Part shown: one piece after another, positions 1 to 7,061 of the stretch
Position numbering within the stretch: the first letter of the stretch is position 1
Layout of the letters: every line of letters starts with the position of its first letter
NCBI GenBank assembly: GCA_002327525.1
Contig: DCWG01000161.1
Span: forward strand, 1-23,378
DNA length: 23,378 nt
Direction: 5' to 3'
From: Gammaproteobacteria bacterium UBA2168
GTDB lineage: Bacteria > Pseudomonadota > Gammaproteobacteria > Pseudomonadales > Azotimanducaceae
Notes under the pieces: model-generated
Seen by the model: only the letters and a program-made list of their open reading frames with translations
Told to the model about the DNA's origin: nothing
The model's database searches: none
Translations under genes and position numbers: made by a program

Positions 1-239
1 GAAAGAAATAGTTGACGCTGACCAGGCAACTCTCCGCGCAAGACGCATTCGAACTGGTGAATGCGCGAATTGCTTTCGAAGCTATCGATCGAACGTGGCG
101 GCTCGCTGCTTACGTGAAAAACGCGTTCGATGAAGACTATTTCATCAATATTCTCGAGTCGGGCGTGGAGACAGGCAAGCCCGAGGGTTTTCTGGCGCCG
201 CCGCGTACCTATGGTTTGCAATTTTCCTATACGTTTTGA
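1..239 (+). pseudogene. TonB-dependent receptor, C-terminal end; frame interrupted at the window edge
   Basis: The readable part (12-239) encodes about 75 residues of the last strands of an outer-membrane TonB-dependent receptor barrel. It has the motif LVNARIAF, then VKNAFDEDYF, and ends in YGLQFSYTF, the aromatic C-terminus expected of outer-membrane barrels. These receptors import siderophores, vitamins or oligosaccharides using TonB energy; the substrate cannot be told from this piece. A TAG at 9-11 lies in the same frame directly upstream, and TTG at 12 is not a believable start for a barrel. The neighbouring frame starting at base 2 is open to the left edge and continues to a TGA near 130. 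The receptor frame therefore probably switches within roughly bases 10-35 through an indel, or the gene is a decayed remnant. A sequencing error is also possible. Confidence 0.7.
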
Positions 240-581
240 ATTCAGAATGGCGACTTCGATGTCTCGTGTGAGGAACCGGAATACCCTGAACCTTTGACCA
301 ATTCCCTATTTGATGGGGTAGGGAATACTCGCTGTGCCCCACATGTATCGGAGGATCGGGATCGATCGTGCTTCGAAAATTACTCTTTTTCCCTGTAGTT
401 TCCCGGTTTTTCAAGGAAGTCAGGAGAGGAATTCGCTGCTGACTCCCTCCACCGCCAAATCAACCCAGCAGTATTTCCAGCGAATCCGGGATGCCGTTAA
501 ACTGCACTGCGAGGGCGGCGGAGCCGAACCCGTGATCGCCTGATATCAGCCCATGAGCTACTACCGTACGGAGGACTGGCT
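240..581. other. Intergenic region upstream of the NIPSNAP-like gene
   Basis: This 342-base gap holds no convincing gene. The small open frames across it (for example 334-543 on the plus strand) have no ribosome binding site I can see and no recognisable protein features. It contains one clear inverted repeat (301-326, listed separately). At its right end, GGAGG at about 570-574 serves the next gene. I found no promoter pair that matches sigma-70 consensus well. Confidence 0.5.
301..326. repeat. Inverted repeat, 8-bp arms
   Basis: ATTCCCTA (301-308) is the exact reverse complement of TAGGGAAT (319-326), separated by 10 bases. No T-run follows on either strand, so it is a poor intrinsic terminator. 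It sits between the receptor stop (239) and the gene at 582, so it could be a regulator operator or part of a transcript end. Eight base pairs could also arise by chance. Confidence 0.4.
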
Positions 582-920
582 ATGGACGAGATTCGCAGCT
601 ATCACTACGACCCTGCAGAATTCGAAGCCTATAAACAATGGGCCCTGGAGGAGGCGGTGCCGTTTCTCAAGGCTAACTTGAACATCATCGGCTTTTGGGT
701 TGACGCCGGCATTCCGGCAGAAGTAAGTGGCAAGAGTCCTTCGGCGATGGAACTCGGTAGCGCCAATATCACGTGGATCATCCGCTGGGATAGCAAAGAA
801 GCTCGCGATGAGGGCCACAAAACCGTATTCGGCGGAGCAGGCTGGCAAGACATCTGGTCTCGGCACCCGAACGCCGACGGGTACCTGCAGCTGGAAGCCC
901 GCTTCGCAAACGAGATCTAA
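582..920 (+). CDS. NIPSNAP-like / dimeric alpha-beta barrel protein
   Basis: The product is 112 aa, the size of a single ferredoxin-like alpha-beta domain as found in NIPSNAP and related dimeric alpha-beta barrel proteins. Features that fit are an N-terminal strand (IRSYHYDPAEF), a helix leading to EEAVPFLKANL, a strand containing IIGFWVD, a central ITWIIRWDS strand, and a helix ending in WQDIWSRHP. There is no signal peptide or membrane segment, so it is probably cytoplasmic. Family members include small-molecule-binding proteins and enzymes of diverse roles, so no substrate can be assigned. The start is supported by GGAGG seven bases upstream of the ATG. A 157-aa minus-strand frame covers the same bases but has low-complexity basic composition and no family resemblance, so I take it as a shadow. 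Confidence 0.75.
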   Translation: MDEIRSYHYDPAEFEAYKQWALEEAVPFLKANLNIIGFWVDAGIPAEVSGKSPSAMELGSANITWIIRWDSKEARDEGHKTVFGGAGWQDIWSRHPNADGYLQLEARFANEI

Positions 921-1056
921 CCATGATGTAGCGGGTTGTTTTGTTGGGGATCTGGGAACCCTACACTTTCTAGCCCCTCTCGCGTTCCGCCGCTCCCGCT
1001 CATTCGTGGCACACTTGCCACCATCGCCATACACTGTACTTTTTCATACGCGGAAT

Positions 1057-1074
1057 CCGGGCACGATCGCCCGG
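1057..1074. terminator. GC hairpin between convergent genes
   Basis: CCGGGC (1057-1062) pairs with GCCCGG (1069-1074) over a six-base loop. It lies just past the stop codon of the minus-strand aminotransferase and downstream of the plus-strand NIPSNAP-like gene, where a shared terminator would be expected. No U-tract follows in either direction, so this is a weak call. Confidence 0.3.
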
Positions 1075-1079
1075 TAACG

Positions 1080-2456
1080 TCACAGCACCATCGCTTCCCA
1101 TTCGCTCAAGGTGTCGTCGAGTCGCTGCATCATGAGCATGGTTTCTTCTGAGGTGATGGACAGTGGCGGTGAGATCCAGGCTGGCAAGCCACGTCTAAAC
1201 GCCGGTTGACGATGCGGACCGTACAGGGTTCCGTACATCACCAACCCGTTCTTGAGAGCGAGGGCCTGGAACAGCTTTTCCGCCTCCAGCTTCGGCTCGA
1301 AGAACTCCAGCGTCTCCTTGTCCTTGAGGAGCTCAAGCACGAGCATCAATCCCCAACCGCGCACGTCGCGCACGGTGGGGTGGGCAAGCAGCGAGTCGCG
1401 GTGCGAAAATAACACCTCGCTCTGAGCACGGCAGTTCTCCAGCAGTCGCTCGTCGCGAATGATGTTGATCAACTCACACCCTGCCGCGCACGCTAGGGGG
1501 TGTCCGCCGTTGGTGAAGCCGTGCACGAAATACGCGCCCTCCTCAAATGGTTGGTTGATCGAGGCCGACACGGCGACAGCGCCAAACGGCACATAAGAAC
1601 TCGAGATGCCCTTTGCCAACGTCATGATGTCGGGCAGCACACCGAACTGCTCCATGGCGAACCAGGTTCCAGTACGACCGAATCCGGTCACCACCTCATC
1701 CGCGATCAACAGCACATCGTAGCGGTCACAGATTTCCCGAATCTTCTCCCAGTAAGTCTTGGGCGGCACCACGGCATAGTCGGGTCCGCAACCATGCGGT
1801 GTGGCCAGAAACGCAGCGACGGTCTGCGGACCTTCGTAGTGAATGGCGGTCTCCAGCGCCTGGGCACATACCACACCCCACTCGTCCCGGCTCGTACCTT
1901 CCGGTCGATCAAAATCGGAGTACTGGCGGATGTGCGGCCACTTGGGCAGCATCGGCACGAAGTGGGCGTGCGATCCGGGACTGCCCGAAGCGCCCAGCGT
2001 CGCGAGGGTCATCCCGTGATAGCTGTCGTGGTGGCTGATGATCTTGTATTTCTCTGCATGACCTCGATTGATCTGCGCCTGCCGCGCGATCTTGAAGGCT
2101 GTCTCTACCGCTTCTGAGCCGCCGGACACGAGATAGGCGTGGTCGAGATCGCCCGGTGTGATCTCCGCGAGCATCCTGCAGAACTCGGCGCGCAGCGGAT
2201 CGGCCATCACAGGGTGCGTGTAGGCGTACTTGTCGAGCTGAGCGGCAATCGCCTGCTTCATGCGTGGGTGGTTGTGCGGCAGGTTGACCGAGAATGGCCC
2301 GCCTGAAGCATCGATGTACTGCTTGCCGTTGTCATCGTACAGATAGATGCCCTCAGCGCGCGCGATCGGCACGCTCATCGGGTGATACGAGAAAACGTGC
2401 CTCCACTCGTCATGCGGCTGCAGTGAGTCAGGAAGGTTGTGGCCCAGAGATGTCAT
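1080..2456 (-). CDS. Class III pyridoxal-phosphate aminotransferase
   Basis: The product is 458 aa, the normal size for class III (omega) aminotransferases, which move an amino group between an amine or amino acid and a keto acid such as pyruvate. Family signatures are visible. The N-terminal substrate region holds GIYLYDDNGKQYIDASGGP, the cofactor region has VSGGSEAVETAFKIAR, and LLIADEVVTGFGRTG carries the PLP-ring Asp. The Schiff-base Lys lies in TLAKGISS. The exact substrate (taurine, beta-alanine, polyamine or other) cannot be read from this. I chose ATG at 2456 because AGGGGGA lies just upstream. A longer frame reaches 2579, but its extra 41 residues do not look like family sequence. 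The enzyme is probably cytoplasmic. It stands alone, convergent with the NIPSNAP-like gene and divergent from the acyltransferase. Confidence 0.9.
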   Translation of the reverse strand: MTSLGHNLPDSLQPHDEWRHVFSYHPMSVPIARAEGIYLYDDNGKQYIDASGGPFSVNLPHNHPRMKQAIAAQLDKYAYTHPVMADPLRAEFCRMLAEITPGDLDHAYLVSGGSEAVETAFKIARQAQINRGHAEKYKIISHHDSYHGMTLATLGASGSPGSHAHFVPMLPKWPHIRQYSDFDRPEGTSRDEWGVVCAQALETAIHYEGPQTVAAFLATPHGCGPDYAVVPPKTYWEKIREICDRYDVLLIADEVVTGFGRTGTWFAMEQFGVLPDIMTLAKGISSSYVPFGAVAVSASINQPFEEGAYFVHGFTNGGHPLACAAGCELINIIRDERLLENCRAQSEVLFSHRDSLLAHPTVRDVRGWGLMLVLELLKDKETLEFFEPKLEAEKLFQALALKNGLVMYGTLYGPHRQPAFRRGLPAWISPPLSITSEETMLMMQRLDDTLSEWEAMVL

Positions 2457-2896
2457 ATCGTCCCCCTGTGTGGTGTGCTCTGGCGTGCCTGTGATCACCC
2501 AGCATGTTTTGATCCTACTATCCTCCCATAGCGCCCCAGTTAGCAACTGCGCACAAGACGGGGTTATCTGGTGTCTCACCTCTGAGGAGCCGGCTCACGA
2601 CCCCTTACTTTCAGTTCAGTTGGCGTCGCCGTTTCCCGGGTTCAGGCTATCCACTATCCAGTTTGGCGCGTAAAGACCATAACCGGCTCGAATGATTCTT
2701 AGTCTTTGCAGCGTAGCGATCACTCCGATTGATCCGAGAAACTCTCCCACCGCCCCCAATTCCATAGTGGACATGATTCTCTCTCACTAAGTGCCCTGTT
2801 CCAAAAATATGATGACATCTGCGTTCCCCCAATGCTCCTCTGGCCCACACGCCGCACATCGGCTACCCTGCCCGCCCCCTGTTCAAGACCTGAACC
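2457..2896. other. Long divergent intergenic region
   Basis: This 440-base gap lies between the divergent aminotransferase and acyltransferase genes, so it should carry promoters in both directions. No protein-coding frame is convincing. A TATGAT hexamer at 2808-2813 resembles a -10 element for the plus strand, but I see no good -35 at the expected spacing. Several pyrimidine-rich stretches occur before 2897. No repeat or RNA gene was recognised. Confidence 0.45.
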
Positions 2897-3619
2897 GTGC
2901 GAGAAGATCGACGTCCGTACATCGCCAAACGTGCCTACCTGGCGCTTGAACGCGCCTATACGCGACGCTTTGTAGCACCTCAATTCGACCAATTTGATCC
3001 GGACTTTTCCATCGTCATGCGGCCCTGGTACCTGACGGTACATGGGCACAACATCTCAGCCGGCAAGAGCCTGCATGTGATCACCGCCAAGGACCGGCGC
3101 GTGGGGCTCACAACCTGGGGCGAAGGCGGGCATGGGGGGCGCATCAAACTGGGCGACTACGTGCTGCTCTGCCCAGGTGTTCGAGTCGATTCGGCAAGCA
3201 GAGTCGTGGTCGGAAACAACACCATGCTCGCGGCGGGCGCCTATCTCACCGATGCGGACTGGCACGACATCTACGACCGCACTCGGTCGATAGGCAACAC
3301 CGCTCCCATAGTACTCGAAGACAACGTCTGGATCGGCGACGGTGCGACGGTGTGCAAGGGAGTGACGATCGGAGAAAACACCGTGATCGGTACGCGCTCC
3401 GTCGTGACGCACGACATGCCCGCCAACGTCATTGCTGCCGGCAATCCGGCACGCGTTATTCGCAAATTGGGTGACCAACCCATACGCACGCGCGAAACCC
3501 TGCTCGCGGACGCCCCCAGGCTGGTGCGCGAAACCGACAATCTAAATCGCTACCTGCTGGGCTCCAACACTACAACCGGCTGGCTTCGGACACTTATCAA
3601 ACCATCGCGCGGCGACTGA
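2897..3619 (+). CDS. Acyltransferase of the left-handed beta-helix (hexapeptide) family
   Basis: The product is 240 aa with a central run of imperfect hexapeptide repeats, typical of the LbH acetyl/acyltransferases (maltose O-acetyltransferase, WbbJ and relatives) that use acetyl- or acyl-CoA. Repeat turns visible include IKLGDYVLLCPGVRVD, VVVGNNTMLAAGAYL, IVLEDNVWIGDGATVCKGVTIGENTVIG and the closing VIAAGNPARVIRKL. The DWHDIYDR segment between coils holds a candidate catalytic His. The acceptor, perhaps a surface glycan or sugar, is unknown. The start is a GTG at 2897. An in-frame TGA lies at 2891-2893, so no earlier start is possible, and the ribosome binding site is weak. The gene ends five bases before the convergent queF stop. 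Confidence 0.85.
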   Translation: MREDRRPYIAKRAYLALERAYTRRFVAPQFDQFDPDFSIVMRPWYLTVHGHNISAGKSLHVITAKDRRVGLTTWGEGGHGGRIKLGDYVLLCPGVRVDSASRVVVGNNTMLAAGAYLTDADWHDIYDRTRSIGNTAPIVLEDNVWIGDGATVCKGVTIGENTVIGTRSVVTHDMPANVIAAGNPARVIRKLGDQPIRTRETLLADAPRLVRETDNLNRYLLGSNTTTGWLRTLIKPSRGD

Positions 3620-3624
3620 TCGGG

Positions 3625-4440
3625 TCATTGCCTCACCACGCGTGTCACGCGTGGTGGTTCGGGTGTGTCATGGCGCACCGGATTGATTTCGATACCGCCC
3701 CTGCGCAGAAAACAACCCATCACTGCCAGCTGTGTAGGCGTGCAGCGTTCCTTCACATCGCAGAAGATACGCTCGATCGTCGTCTCGTGAAACGCCTGTT
3801 CGTTGCGAAACGAAACCAGATAGGACAGCAACGACGCTCGCTCGATGGCCGGACCTGAATAGTTCAGCCAAACGGTGGCGAAATCCGGCTGTCCCGTCAC
3901 CGGGCACAGGGAGCGGAATACATGTGTATAGACACTCTCGCTCACCTCGCCCGTCGCTTTATCGCAGCCGAGTAAATCGGGTTGACACTCGTAGTGTTCA
4001 ATACCGACATCCAGATCATCCAGACAGGTTCCGGAGAGCCAATTAACACCTCGCACCAGTTGATCGATTTCCCGAATGTCCAGCTCGACCTCTGCACCGA
4101 AAGCCCGACAGAGATCCACGCGAAGTCTTTGCGACACCTCTGCGACACCGTCGAAACGACTCTGCGCAAAGCTACCGAGGTAGAGCTTCATGGATTTGCT
4201 TTCGACGATGTATGCGCAATCACAGGGCGCAACCACGCGTAGCGCCGCCACACGCGGGAGACCGCGCGGGCTCAGCCAGGAGAGCTCATATGCGTTCCAG
4301 ACGTCCGTGCCCCGAAACGGCAGGGGCCCATGCAGGCCAATGGAGGCGCGCATCTCAGAACGCGTGATCCGCTGCAGCAGATCCGGCGAATAGCTGGACA
4401 CGTACGACACGCTCCTTCCGAGCACCGGCTTGTCGGTCAT
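3625..4440 (-). CDS. queF: NADPH-dependent 7-cyano-7-deazaguanine reductase (QueF), long bimodular type
   Basis: This enzyme reduces the nitrile of preQ0 to the amine preQ1 in queuosine tRNA modification, in the cytoplasm. The product is 271 aa, close to the 282 aa of the E. coli two-module form. The NADPH-binding motif ESKSMKLYL starts near residue 80. The catalytic Cys is at about 179 in SLCPVTGQPD, with the partner Asp at about 186. The FHE pair that binds substrate is near 218-219. I chose ATG at 4440, preceded by GGAG in a CGGAGA context. A frame extending to 4536 would add 32 unrelated residues and overlap the divergent promoter region. The last codons contain a near-perfect palindrome (3634-3656). 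It is divergent from the AGCS transporter. All key residues are present. Confidence 0.95.
   Translation of the reverse strand: MTDKPVLGRSVSYVSSYSPDLLQRITRSEMRASIGLHGPLPFRGTDVWNAYELSWLSPRGLPRVAALRVVAPCDCAYIVESKSMKLYLGSFAQSRFDGVAEVSQRLRVDLCRAFGAEVELDIREIDQLVRGVNWLSGTCLDDLDVGIEHYECQPDLLGCDKATGEVSESVYTHVFRSLCPVTGQPDFATVWLNYSGPAIERASLLSYLVSFRNEQAFHETTIERIFCDVKERCTPTQLAVMGCFLRRGGIEINPVRHDTPEPPRVTRVVRQ
3634..3656. repeat. Palindrome at the queF 3' end, between convergent genes
   Basis: Eleven bases CACCACGCGTG (3634-3644) are followed, after one central base, by the exact reverse complement at 3646-3656. The palindrome lies inside the last codons of queF (minus strand) and about 15 bases past the stop of the acyltransferase (plus strand). 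RNA from either strand could form a strong GC hairpin, so it may act as a two-way transcription end, though no U-tract follows. It also contains overlapping ACGCGT sites. Confidence 0.6.
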
Positions 4441-4582
4441 TGACTCAGTCTCCGCATAACAGCGCCCACCTTTGGTGTATCGCAACACGCTGTCAACCGC
4501 CCCAGCGGCGGAAAAACGAATGCATCCACCTGCCACCCTAGTTTACTCTAGTCGTCGGGGACACGAGGCACGCATTAACAAT

Positions 4583-5956
4583 ATGTTGCAGGAAATTCAA
4601 ATAGTTGCGACCACTTTCTCATCCTATGCATGGGGTCCGTGGTTGCTCGTCCTGCTGCTTGGCGGAGGGCTTTTCTTCCTGGTCTATTCTCGCTTTGCAC
4701 CATTTCGCCATCTGCGCCATGCCCTGGAGCTGATCGCCGGACGCCACGACGGCACCTCAGCGCCGGGGCAGATCAGTCACTTCCAGGCCCTGTCAGCAGC
4801 ACTGGCCGGCACGGTGGGTATGGGCAACATCGCGGGCGTTGCGCTCGCCATCTACATCGGCGGACCCGGCGCAATCTTCTGGATGTGGATGACGGCCGTT
4901 GTCGGCATGGCCACCAAGTTCTTTACCTGTTCGCTGGCTGTCATGTACCGCGGCAAGGACAGCGAAGGCGTATTGCAAGGCGGGCCTATGTACGTCATTC
5001 GCGAGGCGCTCGGGCCGCGATGGCGATTCCTCGCTTATCTGTTCGCCGGATGCGGGCTGATCGGTGCCCTGCCCGCCTTCCAGGCAAACCAACTGGTGCA
5101 GATCCTGCGCGATGTGGTGTTCATCGAAAACGGGTGGATGGCGGCCGGTGGCAGCCACCTCTCATTCAATGTCGGGGCCGGTCTGTTGCTGTCACTGATA
5201 TCCGCCATCGTCATTCTTGGTGGCCTACAGCGCATCGCCGCGGTGGCATCGAAGCTCGTACCCTTCATGGCGGCGCTGTATATGATGACAGCGCTGACGG
5301 CGGTCTGCATGCATCTCGATCAGGTGCCGGCCATGCTCGCGCTGATCGTCAGCGATGCTTTCACGGGGGACGCGGCCGCCGGAGGAGCACTGCTCACCGT
5401 GATGCTCTACGGCGTACAGCGCGGCGCCTATTCCAATGAAGCCGGAATCGGCACCGAGGCGCTCGCACACGGTGCTGCGCGAACCAGCGAGCCCATACGA
5501 GAGGGTCTAGTCGCCATGCTCGGCCCGGTCATCGACACGCTTCTGGTGTGCACCGCAACCGCACTGATGATCCTGGTGTCGGGGGTCTGGCGCTCCGGAG
5601 ATGCGAATGGCGTCACGCTCACGGCTGCGGCTTTTCAACATCTGCTTGGTACCCCAGGTTTGGTCGTCGTCTTCATCTGTGTACTGTGCTTTGCCACCAC
5701 GACGATCTTCACGTACTCGTTCTATGGAACCCAATGTGCCAGTTTCATCTGGGGGGTACGGCGCGCACGCCGATATGTCGTCGTTTACCTTGCTTTCATC
5801 GTAGTCGCCAGCATCGTCACTCCGCAGACGGCCATCAGTATCATCGACGGTGTCTTCGCCCTGATGGCGATACCGACCATGATCTCGACCCTGCTACTGG
5901 CGCCGAGGGTTAAAACGGCGGCCGAGACCTATTTCGCGACGCTTACGGAGCAATGA
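4583..5956 (+). CDS. Sodium:alanine/glycine symporter family (AGCS) amino-acid carrier
   Basis: The product is 457 aa and highly hydrophobic, with about ten or eleven inner-membrane segments. It imports small amino acids such as alanine or glycine with Na+. Family hallmarks are GTVGMGNIAGVALAIYIGGPG near residue 75, VLQGGPMYVI, and SNEAGIGTEALAHGAA in the second half. The ATG at 4583 puts the first helix (WGPWLLVLLLGGGLFF) in the usual place. An upstream frame start at 4472 adds 37 residues without homologous look and would overlap the queF promoter region. The ribosome binding site is weak (GAGG at about 4565). Its stop overlaps the start of the next gene (ATGA at 5953-5956), so it heads a translationally coupled run with the DUF403-like, transglutaminase and alkyl sulfatase genes. 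Confidence 0.92.
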   Translation: MLQEIQIVATTFSSYAWGPWLLVLLLGGGLFFLVYSRFAPFRHLRHALELIAGRHDGTSAPGQISHFQALSAALAGTVGMGNIAGVALAIYIGGPGAIFWMWMTAVVGMATKFFTCSLAVMYRGKDSEGVLQGGPMYVIREALGPRWRFLAYLFAGCGLIGALPAFQANQLVQILRDVVFIENGWMAAGGSHLSFNVGAGLLLSLISAIVILGGLQRIAAVASKLVPFMAALYMMTALTAVCMHLDQVPAMLALIVSDAFTGDAAAGGALLTVMLYGVQRGAYSNEAGIGTEALAHGAARTSEPIREGLVAMLGPVIDTLLVCTATALMILVSGVWRSGDANGVTLTAAAFQHLLGTPGLVVVFICVLCFATTTIFTYSFYGTQCASFIWGVRRARRYVVVYLAFIVVASIVTPQTAISIIDGVFALMAIPTMISTLLLAPRVKTAAETYFATLTEQ

Positions 5957-6162
5957 GCTTGAGCGAGGCACAGCGTACCCTGCTCTCGATACACAGCGAC
6001 CTGCGTCTGGCTGATCTCGACAAACTCGCCAACGTGATCAGCAGGCAGGGCCGGCGCACACACCTACAGCGCTTGCTCCGCCGAATGGAGGATTCCGTCG
6101 ACCGCCTTTCCGACCTGATCAGCCAGACGTACTTCAAACATACACTCGGCCGCGAGCGCTGA
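5953..6162 (+). CDS. Small protein resembling the C-terminal end of alpha-E (DUF403) proteins
   Basis: The product is 69 aa, predicted almost all helical, soluble, and rich in Arg and Leu. The closing stretch (MEDSVDRLSDLISQTYFKHT) resembles the C-terminal helix of alpha-E/DUF403 proteins, which usually run to about 300 aa and are often encoded next to transglutaminase-like proteases and a circularly permuted ATP-grasp protein. The resemblance comes from memory of the family and is moderate. Context supports it, since a transglutaminase gene follows after one base. The start overlaps the symporter stop as ATGA, so expression would be coupled. It may be a truncated remnant that kept its translational links, or an independent small protein. 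An unrelated helical protein is a fair alternative. Confidence 0.55.
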   Translation: MSLSEAQRTLLSIHSDLRLADLDKLANVISRQGRRTHLQRLLRRMEDSVDRLSDLISQTYFKHTLGRER

Positions 6163-6163
6163 C

Positions 6164-7061
6164 ATGCACCTGAGTCTCACCCACCGTACCCGATTCGACT
6201 ATGCGCACGTCGTCACGGCGCCACACCAACTGGTGCGGCTCACTCCGCGTTCATTCGACCGCCAGTGGCTGCTTGAGCATTCGTTATCCATCGACCCGAT
6301 GCCCGACAGCATCGAAGTGCGCCCGGACGCTTTCGGCAACGAGGTACGCGAGATCTTCATCCGGTCGCCACACGATGAATTACATATCGAATCACGAGCT
6401 CTGGTGGACGTATTCGACCCGCCAAATATCATGCTCGACCTGCCCCCCCTGGGACGAGGTCGCTTCGGCTTTGAGCCACCCACACACCGCCAATGCCCTC
6501 GAAGCATTGCAATTCGCCCTCCCCTCTCCGCATGTGGACATCCAGGGTGCCGTGCAGTTTGTTGCTGAACTGTTCGTTCCCGGTACGCCCGTGCTGCGCG
6601 TTGCGTTCAACCTGTCACGTCGGATCCTTCAACAGTTCGACTATCAAGGCGGGATGACCGACGTATTTACACCCGTCCCTCACGTGATGGGCGCCATGCG
6701 GGGCGTATGCCAGGATTTCGCCCATGTCGCCATCGCCCGGCTGCGCGCCGCGGGACTTGCCGCACGTTATGTCAGCGGATATCTGGCAACACAACCCACG
6801 CGGGGCGCCACGAGATTGACGGGCGCCGACGCATCGCACGCCTGGTTGTCAGTCTGGTGCCCGGAATTCGGCTGGGTTGATTTCAACCCCAAGAACGACG
6901 TCATTCCCGGAACCGATCACATCACACTCGGGTGGGGGCGCGACTACTCGGATGTCAGTCCCACCAAGGGATTCATCCACGGCGGCGGTGCTCAGACCCT
7001 CGACGTGGCCGTGCAGGTGCTCCCCATTCCCACAACACCTCACACGCAGGAGTCGTCATGA
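6164..7061 (+). pseudogene. Transglutaminase-like cysteine protease, split by a one-base frameshift
   Basis: Two frames together give a 298-aa protein of normal family length. Residues 1-95 (from ATG 6164) form the bacterial transglutaminase N-terminal domain (LTHRTRFDY, LTPRSFDRQW, DAFGNEV). The rest, in a second frame from 6450, is the catalytic domain. It has Cys182 in MRGVCQDFAH, His225 in GADASHAWLSV and Asp239 in GWVDFNP, a complete triad. The switch falls in seven consecutive C at 6443-6449; with six C the reading becomes DLPPWDEV and continues in frame. As written, translation stops at 6568 after 134 aa. Retention of the triad, and of an ATGA overlap with the next gene (7058-7061), suggests a recent mutation, a slippage-controlled switch or a sequencing error. 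The family cleaves or cross-links peptides; the substrate here is unknown. Confidence 0.85.

Noticed and set aside
334..543. A 69-aa plus-strand frame before the NIPSNAP-like gene
   Set aside because: No ribosome binding site, no family resemblance, and it runs through the intergenic inverted-repeat region; treated as chance.
561..1034. A 157-aa minus-strand frame over the NIPSNAP-like gene
   Set aside because: Arg/Ala-rich shadow without recognisable motifs; the plus-strand gene has a strong ribosome binding site and fold pattern.
4491..4496. TTGACA on the minus strand upstream of queF as a -35 element
   Set aside because: No acceptable -10 hexamer at 16-18 bases, so the promoter is not supported.
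4630..5439. A 269-aa alternative frame within the symporter gene
   Set aside because: Arg-rich shadow of a clear membrane transporter.
6443..6449. Programmed ribosomal frameshifting at the C run
   Set aside because: No stimulatory structure or internal ribosome binding site was evident; mutation, slippage in replication or read error are simpler.
6164..6568. Treating the 134-aa frame as a complete short transglutaminase-domain protein
   Set aside because: Its last 38 residues lose family character exactly at the C run, while the other frame regains it; a frameshift explains both.
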